A DNA stretch of 64,000 nucleotides. Source: Lactarius indigo. Lineage: Eukaryota; Basidiomycota; Agaricomycetes; Russulales; Russulaceae. Shown one piece after another: positions 11,241-23,342 of this stretch. The notes beneath the pieces were generated by a model. That model was not told the origin of the DNA and ran no database searches. It worked only from the letters and a program-made list of their open reading frames with translations. The stretch spans positions 1,240,001 through 1,304,000 of the forward strand of contig JAFKAC010000013.1 in NCBI GenBank assembly GCA_025766275.1. Reading direction: 5' to 3'. Made by a program: the position numbers and the translations under genes. Each line of letters begins with the position of its first letter. Position 1 is the stretch's first letter.

Positions 11241-12139
11241 ACAGGCGAACTTGTGTCGGAATCAGATGCAGGATCTTCGGCAACAGCAATCTTGGCTGAT
11301 GCGTCCGCAGGTTTTGGTTTGGTGGTAGGGTCACCATTTGACTTTGCCTTTGCCTCCTCCTGCTCCTTTTTGAGCTTCCGACATTCACTCGCATCATGCC
11401 CACGGAATTTGCAGTGAGTACATTTCTTTTTCTTCTGTTTATCCGACTTATCTCCTGGCTTCTTTCCTTTTTTAGTGGCCTTGGCAAAGTATGCGGTGGT
11501 GCCAACCCCCGACTCACGCATGTGGTGCTGTTCATCAAGGATAACCTGCGCCTTCACATATTCAGACGTAAGGTCAGCAGACTTGGTGGTGGAAAGGATG
11601 GTCTTTAGGGTTGAGAAGGAGGACGGGAGTGAGGAGATGAGAGTGAATGCAAGGAGTTTGTCGTCAACAGCAAGGCCAAGGTTCGAGATGGTGTTTGCAG
11701 CACGGATGAGGGCGTTAATCTGTGGCTCGAGGGGTTCAGACTCAGAGAGTGTGCTCCGGAATACCTCATCAATAAGGTAAATGATTTTTTGTTCTCCTTT
11801 TCCCTCATAGCGTTCTGATAATTTGTCCCAGCACTCCTTTGCGGTTGTTGCGAATAGGATGGAATTCAAGGGCTCGTCCTTGAGTGTGAGGGTGATTTGA
11901 GCACTAGCTTCCTGGTCCTTGAGGGCCCATTCAGCACAGGCTGTAGCGTCCTTTGGGTCAGGCTTGGCCACTGAGCCATCAACTTGGCCCCACAACTCCT
12001 GTAGCTTGAGGACAGTTCGCACGCGGAAACGCCAGAAGGCATAATTGCCACCTTCATCATCGAGGAAGGGAATGTCGTACATTTGGGGGTGCCCCTTTGG
12101 TGTGGGAGTGTTCCCAGATCCACCAGTATTGGATGACAT
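11231..12139 (-). pseudogene. P Gag
   Basis: Starts MSSNTGGSGNTPTPKG at 12139. It carries a UBN2-like copia Gag region (YAFWRFRVRTVLKLQELW, AKECWDKLSERYEG, LISSLPSSFSTLKTIL) and a CCHC knuckle CTHCKFRGHDASEC. The Gag frame stays open beyond the point where the protease frame takes over near 11240; the shift to Pol is +1, which in a copia element is more likely an indel than programmed. Confidence 0.8.
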
Positions 12140-12187
12140 TGTTCAGATGTGTATTTGGGCAATTGTATGTTCTGGGTTTTTAGAGGC

Positions 12188-12204
12188 ACGCAGGTCTCAT
12201 AATC
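12188..12204 (-). promoter_or_regulatory. P primer binding site, tRNA-Met anticodon-arm type
   Basis: Read on the minus strand, GATTATGAGACCTGCG follows the 5' LTR without a gap. Its complement contains GGTCTCATAATC, which resembles the anticodon arm (CAU) of elongator tRNA-Met rather than a tRNA 3' end, so a half-tRNA primer as in Drosophila copia is likely. Confidence 0.5.
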
Positions 12205-12551
12205 TGTAGGAGCACGAGAATGCACAACTCAGCTGTTTGGGAGAAAAGGCTTAGTAATATTGTGTAACTACCTGTAGGAGCACAAGAATGCACGACTAAG
12301 TACACAGTAAGTAAAAGTACCATAAGACGGAATAGAGTAAACTACTAACCTCAGCCATTTGGGAGAAAAGGCTGAGGTTGTACTACGTGAGCTGCGAAGT
12401 ATTTGTGTAAGGGAAAATTGTTTTATAGAGTAAGTTTTGAGTCTGCAGTCAATCAACTGAGCTCGACCTAATGTGTTCATGTGTTGCCGGTCCAGCTGGC
12501 CCAAGACTGTCTGATGCTGGTGCGTTGTGTGTGGCTGAACACATTCCAACA
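12205..12551 (-). repeat. P 5' LTR
   Basis: 347 bp, colinear with 7435-7781 and differing mainly by C/T and G/A substitutions. Confidence 0.9.
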
Positions 12552-12556
12552 GGCAG

Positions 12557-13074
12557 TTAATTGTAACAGTGTAATCATGACTTGCTATCGTTCTATGAGA
12601 GTTCCAGTATTGATTTGCACAAGTTACGCAATGGCCGACATATGTGCACTAGTTGACTCAGGAGCAACCCACTGCTTCATGAGACCATCCTTCATGAAAA
12701 GGATGGGACTGGGGACTAAGCCACTCAATGTCCCAAAGAAAATATGGAACATCGATAACACAGAAAATAAAGTGGGGCATATCACTCATTACACAGATGT
12801 TGATGTTCAAACTAAAGGAATTCATAAGGAAATACGCTTCCTTATCACAGATATCGGTAACAAAGACATCGTACTAGGGTACCCCTGGCTCACCATATAT
12901 GACCTGCAAATCAAATGGTTGCAGGCCGCTATACACGAGGACATGCTCCCTATCATCATTCGATCAACAAACCCATACATTAAAATAACACCAGTAGTAG
13001 CAGCAGCTACAGTTCAAGACAACTACGAAGTAGTGCACTCTTGTGTCGCAAGAGTCATCACTGACGAGCAGTGA
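12557..13074 (+). pseudogene. A Pol, aspartic protease region
   Basis: Continues the -1 frame after copia P (NCNSVIMTCYRSMRVPV). Protease active site LVDSGATHCF and a later ILGYPWL-like flap (IVLGYPWLTIYD) identify a retroviral-type aspartic protease that would process Gag-Pol. TGA at 13072-13074 interrupts the frame after TDEQ. Confidence 0.85.
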
Positions 13075-14883
13075 CAACAGTTTGAAGAAGGATGTCGAAT
13101 CAGAGCAACCGCCACCGACCTTGCCATAGCCACCCAACAATACGTCACTAAAGCTGAGTTGCCTCTCGAGTATCATGAATTTGAACACCTCTTCAGTGAA
13201 GAAGCATTGGACAGGTTTCCACCCAGTAGGCCCTGGGATCATGCTATCGAATTTAAACCAGGAACAGCTGACACAATCGACTGCAAAATATACCCCATGA
13301 CCCAGGAAGAAGACAAGAAGTTACGCGAATGGATAGATGAACAACTAAAAAAGGGATACATATGACCCTCTAAATCTCCATATGCGTCATCCTTCTTCTT
13401 CATCAAAAAGAAAGATGGAAAGCTACAACTGGTGCAAGACTACCGAAAGATTAACGCGGTCACCATTCGCAACCAATACCCCCTCCCTCTCATCTTGGAC
13501 CTCATCACTGACCTTAGCAACGCCCACATTTACACTAAACTTGACGTCAGATGGGGGTACAATAACATACACATCAAGGAAGGAGATGAGGAGAAGGCCA
13601 CATTTAAAATGCAGTATGGACTATTTGAACCAACGGTGATGTTTTTTGGCTTGACCAACTCCCCCGCAACATTCCAGACCATGATGAACTTCATATTCAG
13701 GGACATCATAGCCAAACATGAAGCCCGTGGCACGGTCATTAGGGTGTACATGGACGACATCGGCATCGCTATGGGGCTCAAAAACTCACTCGAAGATCAC
13801 ATTGAAGTGGTCAAAGACATCCTCTGTGTATCTGCAGAACACGACCTTTATTACAAACTCGAAAAATGCCTCTTCCACTCCCTGTGCATGGATTACCTGG
13901 GGGTAATCCTTGAAAAGGGGGTGACATGCATGGACCCTGTCAAAATTTCGGGCATCAAGGATTGGCCTACACCAACCAAAGTTAAGGACGTCCACTCTTT
14001 CCTTGGTTTTTGCAATTTTTACCAACCTTTTATACAAGGCTTCACGACCAAAGCATGGCCACTTAACAAACTTACATGCAAAGACACCAAATGGTGTTGG
14101 GGAACTGAGGAAGAAAAGGCATTCCAGGACCTTAAAACTCTCGTCACTAGTGAACCTGTCCTGGCACATCCAGACCTCACTCAACAATTCGAGTTAGAAG
14201 TTGATGCTTCAGGCTTTGCCACTGGTGCAGTCCTCCTCCAACGGAAAGCAGATGGTAAACGGCACCCCATCGGCTACTACTCGTCCAGCCTCAACGAAGC
14301 CAAACGGAATTACGATATTTATGACCTTGAACTTCTAGCTATCGTCAAAGCATTCCGACATTGGAGACCTCTCCTAGCAGGTTCCCCTCACAAGATCAAG
14401 GTATTTTCCAACCACCTCAACCTACAATACTGGAAATCACCGCAAAAGATTAGTAGGCATGTTGCCAGGGAAGTACTCGAACTCTCAGAATATGACTTTG
14501 AGATTCATCACATCAAAGGGACTTCTAATGGACGTGCCAACGCGTTATCACGACAGCCAGATTATGACCAAGGAGAAAACGATAATGAGGGAGTAATGGT
14601 ACTACCAGAAGAAGTCTTCACATGCGCAACCACATTTGAAGACTTACAACGTCAACACTGGAGACCAGAGATTCTACCGGTAGATATGACTCCAGAGCAC
14701 CCCATCTACGAACAAGATCCAGCTAAGTTAAAACCCTGGATTGATGTGCACAAACTAAAAGACATCAAAGGGACATGGTACAAAGACAGACACCCAGTCG
14801 TTACTGGCAGAATCCACAACAAACAAACCATCATTGCCGCTCATCATGACCCTCCTGTCTATGGCCATCTGGGCATCAAATGA
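13075..14883 (+). pseudogene. A Pol, reverse transcriptase and RNase H
   Basis: RT landmarks in order: KLQLVQDYRKINAVT, LDVRWGYNNI, FGLTNSPATFQ and VYMDDIGIA (catalytic YMDD). RNase H begins at FELEVDASGFATGAVLLQ, with YDLELLAIVKA and DHLNLQYW-type landmarks and ends near NGRANALSRQPDY. Breaks: TGA at 13363 (AGA, Arg, in K) and TGA at 14881 (Arg in B). About 480 codons from 13432 to 14880 are otherwise open, the best-preserved gypsy RT in the window together with that of B. Confidence 0.9.
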
Positions 14884-16300
14884 ACCCTACAACTTATGGA
14901 ACAACACTACTGGTGGCCACAGATGAAGAATGACATCACAGATTATGTCAAAGGTTGCGCAGAGTGTCAGCAACAAAGTCAATCTTCATCCCATTCGAGC
15001 ACCCCTACAACCTATTTATCCCAAACCAGAAGCCCTGCCATTTGAGACTGTCACAGTGGACTTTATTACCAAACTTCCCATCTCCCGTGGCTACGATTCC
15101 ATCCTAACAGTGACAGATCATGATTGCACTAAAGCAGCCGCTTTCATCCCCTGTAATGAAGAGATAACAGCTGAAGGAATGGCTGCCCTGTACATCTCTC
15201 ATGTTTTCCCACGATTTGGACTCCCCTCGCGTGTTATCAGCGATCGAGATCCCTGCTTTGCATCCAAGTTCATGCGGGAGATATGCAAAATCCTTGGCAT
15301 CAGCCAAAACATCTCAACCACTTATCATCCCAGGACCGACGGCCAATCAGAATGAATGAATCAATGGCTGGAGCAATATCTCTGCTTCTGGGTAAATGAA
15401 TGGCAGGATGATTGGGTTCATTATCTGCCCATGGCAGAATTCACGCACAACAACTGGCCTAACGAGACCACGTGGGAGTCCCCCTTCTTTCTCTTATCAG
15501 GGTTCAACCCCCGTGCTGATTGGACCAATTGTTACGGTTCCGAGGGACTGTACGGTTTCGTGGAGCCGAGCTCGACACGCAGGTAGAGTCGAGACTTACT
15601 TCCTTGAAGTAAGTTGAGTTTCGGGGGTTCCTGTGTCACTCAGGGAGTTCACAAGCGAGAGGGTTCGATGATCAGCAGACTCGGTATTCGAGAACTAAGA
15701 GTAGACAAGGATTGTACTACTCTATGTACCACGTCTTATACTCATACATCCTGGGGTTTTCGGGGGCCATTTTCTACATGCCACGTCACTTATCATACTA
15801 CGTGGCTCTTTTCGCAATACTAGCACCATAAGGTGTGCTACAGAGATAGCTGAGACTTCTGCAAAACTTCTGGGGTTAGATACGGACGCGCATTGTGATG
15901 TGACATCACAATGTCACGTGATCGTGACACCAATAGACCTTCCCCCATCCCACAAGTATCACTGAGACTAGACCAATTCAAGCAAGTGCGACAGTGTGCG
16001 TTCTCCTGTATGCTCAGGGTGCAAAAGTCATGGGTCAAACACAAAGATACACCCAAGTTCAAAGAAGGAGACCTTGTATGGCTTGAAGGATGCCACCTAC
16101 GCACACACCAGCCAACCACAAAATTAGCTGCAAAATGACATGGACCATTTAAGGTCATCCAGGTGATGTCCCCTGTCAATTATCACCTCGAACTTCCCAT
16201 GCAGTGGAGCATCCATGATGTGTTCCACATAGATCTTCTCACACCTTATCACAAGACACCCATGCATGAACCAAACTACCAGTGCCCACCGCCTGATTTG
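14884..16300 (+). pseudogene. A Pol, integrase (split by solo LTR I1)
   Basis: HHCC zinc domain (HHDPPVYGHLGI before 14880, then VKGCAECQ), catalytic core FETVTVDFITKLP, VISDRDPCF and TDGQSE (DDE). A one-base deletion near 14970 relative to K shifts the frame, and TGA at 15353 replaces an Arg codon. I1 is inserted after ADWTN (15529) and the frame resumes as RPSPIPQVSLRLDQF at 15935. TGA at 16136 precedes HGPF, start of the GPY/F-type C-terminal domain (FHIDLLTPY). Confidence 0.85.
15530..15929 (-). repeat. Solo LTR I1
   Basis: 400 bp, TGTTACGG to CGTGACA, target duplication CCAAT (15525-15529 and 15930-15934), inserted in the integrase of A. Related to I2 and I3; the parental element is not in the window. 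Confidence 0.85.
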
Positions 16301-17716
16301 GTCGATAACGAAGAAGAATACAAGGTCAAAAAGATTCTAGACTCTCGGCGGTTTGGCAGAAGACGTCGACTCCAATACCTTGTGAAATGGAAGGGCTATC
16401 CTGACTCAGATAACCAATGGATAGATAAGGATGACGTATTTGCCGACGAAGCCGTTTGGAAGTTCAAACATTCCAACCCCAACAGAGAGATGCATATAAG
16501 GACAACCTCTCATCATTATGAGTCCCTATCACCTATTCCTCTCATGCCCTCTACTCAATGCGATGACCAGCTCGCACTCCTCTCCACTCTCGTCAATGAC
16601 TCCTCCGCCACGCTTGTTAACCCCAACTCCACCAACAACACCACAGCCATTAGAACTACAACCACAGACGGTGCCACCATGCAGCATGAGGACAACGGGC
16701 CTATTACTGCTGAAGAACTGCACCAGACACTGCAACGATTCCCTGTGCCCATACAGGGAACTCTCAGCGACAATCCAACAGCAACTCAACCAGCACCTCC
16801 GCCAATGTATGCCCTCACAAACCCCGACACTGGTGAGCCCGAAGCCTTTATCACCGAAGACGAGCTTTTTCAGCTTCAAGCAGCTGTCTCGCGCGGTGAA
16901 ACCGCTGAACGCCATGCAGAAGTACGAGCAAGAATGGAAGGAGACGGCGGGGCAGTGGCAGCAGGAGCAACTGCATATTGCCACCTGCTGATGATGGATG
17001 AGGAAAGAGCGGAAGGAGTATTGGACCAAGCTGAGGATGAAGACGAGCTTAGAGACCATTACCCCATCAGGCATGCATTCCTCACACATGAATTCTACAC
17101 TGAAGATCCAGCCACCACTCCCTACCTCATTGATGCAGCGGGGAACCCTTTACACCAAGGACAAGTCGCCGTGGCACAAGCGGCTCATTATACACCAATG
17201 GGTGAACAAGACCCAGCAACCAGAGCAGTTATCCCTGAAGGGTTCTGGGTCAATCAAGGACCTGATTACATTCCATTCCCGATCAAACTCCCCAATGGAC
17301 CAACAATACAAGCATCCCACATACAGGTTATCTGAGGAGGAGACCCCTTCGTACTCGGATTAGCCCCAGGATCGGGCTTCATCTACGGCAAACCCCTCTA
17401 CGCCACACCATATCTCCCAAAGAATAACAGGGCTTTTATTCCCCATGAGGAATATTTCATGCTCTGTGACTGTCACCCCACTGACCTGTTACTAATGCGA
17501 ATTGGGGACGTCACCCTCACTCAAGAACTGCGCCGATTTCAGCAATTCGCCTTTGCCGAAGACCAACTAGAAAGGCGAATTCAGCAGCTACAGGAGGAAA
17601 AGTATATGGTGGCAGAGGATAAAAAGGACAGTCTCTATCGTCTTGAGCAGGCTAACATATTGGTGCGTATGGAGGATGAAGCTGAACAGATGAGGCAGGA
17701 GTCGAGGGTGGATTAG
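16301..17716 (+). pseudogene. A Pol, chromodomain and long C-terminal extension
   Basis: Chromodomain [33 protein letters not shown] and DKDDVF, expected to bind methylated histone H3 and direct integration to heterochromatin. The same frame then continues for more than 400 codons, unusual for a chromovirus. Recognisable blocks: GPITAEELHQTLQRFPVP; EGFWVNQGPDYIPFPIKLP; GSGFIYGKPLYATPYL; FIPHEEYFML; and a final helix-rich, coiled-coil-like stretch (RLEQANILVRMEDEAEQM). One TGA at 17333 splits it; the second part ends at TAG 17714. The blocks recur in B, K and partly E and D. Function unknown. Confidence 0.8.
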
Positions 17717-17736
17717 TGAGGTGGGCCTCACTCCTG

Positions 17737-17748
17737 AAAAGGGGGTGA
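17737..17748 (+). promoter_or_regulatory. A polypurine tract
   Basis: AAAAGGGGGTGA directly precedes the 3' LTR (17749), the position of the plus-strand primer in LTR retrotransposons. Similar tracts precede the 3' LTRs of B (32586-32597) and K (59696-59708). Confidence 0.75.
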
Positions 17749-18244
17749 TGTTACGGTACAGACCGATTGACTCTTTGTATATGACTCATGGCCAGTTATG
17801 ACTACGGCACAATAGTAGTATTAGTCATGGACACTTACATTGTATCAGTCAGCATAGTAGTTCGCATGTGATTGCAACTCGTGTATGACTCATTCCTAGG
17901 ATAGCTGTACTAGGGTTTGAGCTAGTTACGCTATTGGTTACTTACTATTCCAGCAGTGCTTTAAAGCCCGCACATATCTGTATAAATAGTCGCTTCAGAA
18001 GACCAAGAGTCCCCATCTTGGTCTTCTTCAATCCACCATCTTGCCTTGTCTCTTGTCTGCCTTAGTGCGCCTCCGCTCCTACTCACCAAGGGGTAGTACT
18101 TCTTTCATTCTGCTGCAGCATGTGCCAGTGTGCCCCTGTTCAGCTTGTGTTGGGTTGACACGTGATCCCCATTCGCCTAATTCTCGCTAAGTCGATTACG
18201 CCTATCCCAAGTCCAAGTCGGACAAACACCAGTGGAGTGTAACA
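17749..18244 (+). repeat. A 3' LTR
   Basis: 496 bp, TGTTACGG to TGTAACA, colinear with 4932-5426. It includes the same TATAAATAG and inverted repeat around the proposed RNA start. Confidence 0.9.
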
Positions 18245-20450
18245 AAGCAGACTGGGGAAAGGAGGGGTTCATATATATTTACAGTGCATTATGAGAGTGC
18301 TACAGAGGCCTTGATTTCTTTAATCATGTCTGGTGGAAGGGTGCAATGCCCATGATACTTTCTGTTAGCCCAAACTGCCTGTGCACCTGTCAAGCCCTCT
18401 CCATATGCATGGATGAACTGTGCAGAGCGATTAGCATAACTGTATATCCAGTAAGAAACATAGGATTAGAGCAAGGAAAATCTGTGCTCACCACCAAATT
18501 TGGTTGAGGGGGACACTATCAAGACACTCCTGCACCTTCTGTTCCATCTCACAAATTGTTGCACTTCGACCAGCAACACAAAATTGAAGTTTTGCAGCAC
18601 CCCAGTACTGTTCAATAAAATTTAATTCACAGTGATATTTGGGGTAGAAATCACAGATGTGGCCATGCCTTGAGCTCTTGAAGCTGTGACTTCTGAGCAA
18701 CAAAGTCAGGCTGGTTGAAGAGAAGATGCTGGCAGCAGCAATCAGTCTTGCCACCAAAGCATTTGAAGCCTGGGCACTCAGCAAGCAAACCACCCTCTGG
18801 CCAAAGACCACACTCCTGTATGATCTGCTCCATCCCTTTAAACCATCCTGGCATGGTGGGGTGGTCATCAGGGAAATAAAATGACTGTGGCTCTCCAGTT
18901 TGAAGGTTGATGATACCATGGTGCATCCTTGGGGCATCCTTAAAGGGTGTCCAGCCTTCCTTGGGATCTGTGAGGCAAATAATCAGCATGCAGTCTGAGG
19001 AAAATAAAACCAGGACTGAAGAATACTTTTAGGCATCTTACTTGCTGATAGGGCATCAGGAGCTCGCTTCTGATGTGAAGGGGCATTGTCAAAGAGAAAA
19101 AGACCTTGTACCATTCCCTTTGTCTTGCCCTCAAAGATGTCAATTGCAGTATCAACTTGCTCCAGCAGGTTCTCTGCACTAAAGTATCCATCACAATTGA
19201 GGCCAGCTTTGAAAAAGATTCTTGCTTCTCTGCTCAAAAGAATGGTCAGCATAAGTGGCCCTTATCAACAGAAATTGAACAGACTGAGGTTTTTCCCCAT
19301 TTGGGCCATTGTCATCTGGGTCATCACACAAGCAACCCCACTTGGAAGTCAAAAAATCGGATACCATAATTGATTGGCCGTCCCCCTTCTGATGTGGGGT
19401 GTGCTTATTGCTTTGATGAGTCCAGTGAGTCTTTCAGAAATCATTCTGGAAAAAGGTTGATTTATCATGGGTGACCAGGATCAAGTGAAACTGGCCATTG
19501 GCACCAGGCACATGCTACACAGGAAAGCCATTTGGCAGTGGGAGCAGGTTGCCATTGTTATCCCACAAGTGAAAGTGCTTCTCATACTCCTTCCATCTTC
19601 CAACAAATGCCTCTCGGTATTTGACAACATCTGGACACTCATGGCCATCCAGATACATCCCATTTTGTGTGGGGCCAAAGCGCCAGTTCAGCTTCAGCAG
19701 CCATCGATGTGCTGTGCTCTCAGAAATTGTTGGCTTAATAATCTCAGACTGCAAGAATTTCTCCTGGACCTCACAACCAGCAATGATGTTGACAATATTG
19801 GATGCAGTGAGGTAACGGCCTTTTGTATGGGCCATTATTTGGAGCTGGATAAAGTGCGAGACATCCTCATTGTCGAGAACTGTCTGGTGGGAATGACTAT
19901 ATTGGGGCTGTGGGATGTCCCCACTGCAGATGAACTTGACAATCCACCGCCTGAGCATTTGTGCATGATTCACACCCTTCCCCCCAATTTTCGACACCAT
20001 TTCTGATGCCCTTTTCCAGGTATATTGAAGTGCCGGATCTAGATAGAGATTCAGTACCCTGACCATCCCAGCAAGATGTGCCCGAAGTAGGGCATTGAAG
20101 TTTGTGCTTTTGCTCATGACCAAGAGGGGCACGCAAGCTTTCTGGAGGCTCTCCCTATCATCCCACACATTGAGGGCTTGGTCAGTGTGGGTCAACTTGA
20201 ATGGGACCAAATCTGTGGGAATGTGCCCACAACAAATCTCGTCAAGTGCTACATCCAAAGCACTTTGAGGGCCCCCTATCCCCAGATCAAATTCACCGCC
20301 ATCTTTGTTGCTAGTGTCCCCACTGTTTCCACCCTTGTTTTCATCAGAGGCCCAGTCTGAAGCCCCCTGAGAGGTGACTCCATGCAAGTCGTGCAAGTCA
20401 TCCTCATCAACACCCAATTCTGAGTGTTCCAACAGCACAGTTGGGGTTCA

Positions 20451-21036
20451 TTTGTGTTATGATCTGACACTTTGGACTTCAGTTACAGTATGTTCTCATC
20501 TTGTCCCTTCCCCTTCTGTCCCATACTTTGTTACCCAAAGGAGCTACTATTGTTAGTGGCATTGTTTGCCTTGATCCGAGTATCCCCTTGTTCTGTTTAG
20601 TTTCTTTGCTTCTGTATGGGCCTGTGTTCATGTTGTTTGGAACCTCGCCCTATATAAACCTGTACTATAGACTGTAGGAAGCCAGACTTGGCTTCGTTTG
20701 CAATCTAGCAACCTTGCCTTCGTACTTTGGTGTGACCTTGCTTTATTCCCCTCTCCTTGTGCATCCCCTACCTCAGTCCCTAACCAGGACACCTCAGAGT
20801 CTTTGCAGTTGAACTATATCAATGCGTCACACCTGTTATACTCTGTGCACTAGCAAGATCAAGTGTAGAGAAGTGTTAGACACTTCGGGCGAGGAGCCTT
20901 ACACAGCAGAGTAGTGCTGCACATTGTGCCACACTTTTTCCACTCATATTTCATAGCAATAAGACAATAGATGTCTTTGCTTGATACTTGTGTGACTTAG
21001 AACCTCCAGAACCCATGCCCCTGCTAGGGTGTAACA
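20451..21036 (+). repeat. Solo LTR-like insertion H
   Basis: About 586 bp inside the transposase gene of T, ending CTAGGGTGTAACA, with a TATATAAA promoter motif at 20651. The flanks are GTTCA (20446-20450) and GTTCG (21037-21041), a 5 bp duplication with one transition. The transposase frame rejoins exactly when it is removed. A canonical TG start would be at 20455, leaving four unexplained bases. Confidence 0.65.
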
Positions 21037-21274
21037 GTTCGGGACCAGGTGAGTCCCATTTGCCCCCCCCCATCTGTTTTGTGTTCACTTTGCACATCTT
21101 TAGGTGAATGAGGTGCATTTTCATTGTCACTTTCTTCATTGGCACAACCACGTTGCACATGACCAGCAATGAATTCCTTGGGTCCCTCACTGCCCTCAGA
21201 ATTCTCCTCTTCTTCAGCACATTCATGCTGTGTGAATGGAACTTGGCCAAGTCCATGATTCTTGGCAGCACCAC

Positions 21275-21991
21275 TGTTACAGACTGGACTTGTTTTTGAC
21301 TTTACTTTAGTCTCTTACTTACACTTGCATTCATGGGAAAGTATTTCCTTTCTTGGCTTTCCCTTTCTTTGACTTGCTGCGCACTAGGAGCCTTAAGATT
21401 CTCTCCTAGTGCAAAGTGAGACAATGAGACACTCATTGTCCTTATAAGTCTTTATTACTACTATACTTGGGCTAAATGCACCCTTTTATGGCAGGTGTCT
21501 CACGTTTGTTAAAACTGAGACATGTCTCACTTGCCTTTTATATCTTTGTTTCTTCTCACACTTACTGCGGATAGCTGTGTACACTTTCTTCTTTTTCCCG
21601 TGCCTGCTGTGGATTGCTGTGCTTTCTTCTCACACTTGCTGCGGATTGCTGTGTTACTTCTCATGCTTGCTGTGGATTGTGCCATTTGTTTGTTCCACAC
21701 AAACAAACCTTTTTCTATATAAGTCGTGGCCCTAAGTAGCTTGTATCCTTAGACTTGACTTCTTTACCATCACAGTATACATTGTTTTCCCATTCCCTTG
21801 GGGTAACTCTCTGCTGAACTGTCAAACCTCTTGAATCCCCTAAACTCCACTCACATCTTGAGTATTGTGTCATACTCTGAGATCCTTGTTAACCACTTAA
21901 ACCTTGCCCCTACTGGCTGAACCCTTGTTCATTGACATAGAAAGACCAGACTTGCTCACGCCGAGCTGAACATTCCTACTGTAATGTTACA
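21275..21991 (+). repeat. Solo LTR G1
   Basis: 717 bp, TGTTACAG to AATGTTACA, target duplication ACCAC (21270-21274 and 21992-21996), inserted in the transposase of T. TATATAAG promoter motif near 21716. It contains a perfect 9 bp inverted repeat with a 3 bp loop (21420-21440). Same length as G2. Confidence 0.9.
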
Positions 21992-22834
21992 ACCACCCAA
22001 CAGCTCATTCAGCCTGAGGTTGGCCCACCCACTTCACATGGAAGTTTTATTTCCATCCTCTCTGGGGCCCTCTGCCTCCCCAGCACCCTCCTCCTCCTCC
22101 CCCTCTTCTTCTTTGGCTTGTTCGTGTCATGTGGGAGCAACTGGGCCCAGTCTTTCAATGTTGCCAGTGACATCACTTCTCCTGTTGGCATTGTTGCTAT
22201 TTTCCCCTCAATATCATGCACAATCAACAGGACCCAGTAGGATAATGATCTCAATATCATCTCCTTCATCTTCTTTGTTAATCATGGGCCCTCCAGGTGT
22301 CATCCGATTGGCAATCACAGGCACATTGGATGAGCCTGGCTCAACCTGGTGAGTCAGCGACTTTTGTATTCCCACTCATGCTCATGCTTACCTTCACGTT
22401 CCTCTCATTCCTTCTCCTTCAATGCCATGAAGGATCTAATGTCTAGAAATCCCTGTGAGGCCAGGCCTTTTCGAGCCATTTCATGGTGGTAGAGTGTCAT
22501 CCTCAAGTTACCCTGGTATGTTTTTGGGGTCTTGCATTTTTGATGGGCCATATCACTCTCTAATTGAACAGTGAGCCTCTGGGCTTCTTGCAGTGCAGAT
22601 GTGAACCACTGCAAGGCGGTTTGTTTAACAAGATTGTCAGACTCATCAGAGCCATTGGACAAATTGTTGGGATCAGCCCCATCTCCCATGTCCTCAATTG
22701 GGAGAAGATCGCTCAACAATGGTGGTGAGTTTTCCACTTCCATGTCATCAGGTCCAATACTTGGACAGGGGCCCTCATTTCTGGCCATCTCTGCATCAAC
22801 ACAGCCAGCTCCTGGGTCAATGGTGGGTCCTGCA

Positions 22835-23342
22835 TGTTACGCTCCACCGGCGTTAGTCCAACTTGGACTCTGTAAGGGCGTAATCGACTTAGCGAAGATA
22901 AGTGAATGGGGACCACGTGTCAACCCAACACAAGCTGAACAGGGGCACTTCGGGCACACGCTGCAGCTAAAGGATGAAAACAGGTATCCCTTGGTGGATA
23001 CTAGTGGAGGCACACTTAGTCAGGGACTAAGGCAGACGAAAGACGAGTCAAGTGGTGGATTGAAGAAGACCAAGATGGGGACTCTTGGTCTTCCGAGTCA
23101 ACTACTTATACAGATACGCACGGGCTTTAAAGTGCCGCTGGAATAGTAAGTAACTAATAGCATAACTAGCTCGAACCCTAGTACAGCTATCCTAGGAATG
23201 AGTCATACATGAGTCACAATCACATGCGAACTACTATGCTGACTGATACAATGTAATAGTCCATGACTAATGCTGATACTGGACTGTAGTCATAACCGGC
23301 CATGAGTTGTGTGTAATGAGTCACTGAGTCCATACCATAACA
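22835..23342 (-). repeat. Solo LTR of the A family, in the transposase gene
   Basis: 508 bp in minus orientation, target duplication CTGCA (22830-22834 and 23343-23347). It interrupts the 5' end of the transposase frame, which rejoins as LAGPTIDPG. Confidence 0.9.

Larger units (their letters stand above)
7435..12551 (-). mobile_element. Element P: Ty1/copia retrotransposon inserted in A
   Basis: Two 347 bp LTRs in the same orientation, target duplication GGCAG (7430-7434 and 12552-12556), coding on the minus strand. It is nested between Gag and protease of A. It lacks roughly half a kilobase between integrase and RT and carries solo LTR C1. Its LTRs are unrelated to those of copia1, so it represents a second copia family. 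Confidence 0.9.
4932..18244 (+). mobile_element. Element A: complete-ended Ty3/gypsy chromovirus-type retrotransposon
   Basis: Two LTRs of 495-496 bp enclose gag and pol on the + strand. The left flank AAAGC is repeated on the right as AAAGC if the terminal A of the LTR is shared (one A lost from the run). Nested in it are copia P (7435-12551) and solo LTR I1 (15530-15929). Without these the element is about 7.8 kb. It carries a chromodomain and a long C-terminal Pol extension. It is inactive: there are several TGA codons and at least two one-base deletions. Confidence 0.9.

Noticed and set aside
11087..11538. Gag/Pol overlap in copia P as programmed +1 frameshifting
   Set aside because: Copia elements usually have one frame, copia1 here does, and P has other indels; a simple mutation is more likely.
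18250..18290. Purine-rich sequence next to A's 3' LTR as the inverted repeat of transposon T
   Set aside because: The true inverted repeats at 4802-4840 and 24450-24487 have TA duplications and 38 bp of matching; this stretch only partly resembles the region near 24010.
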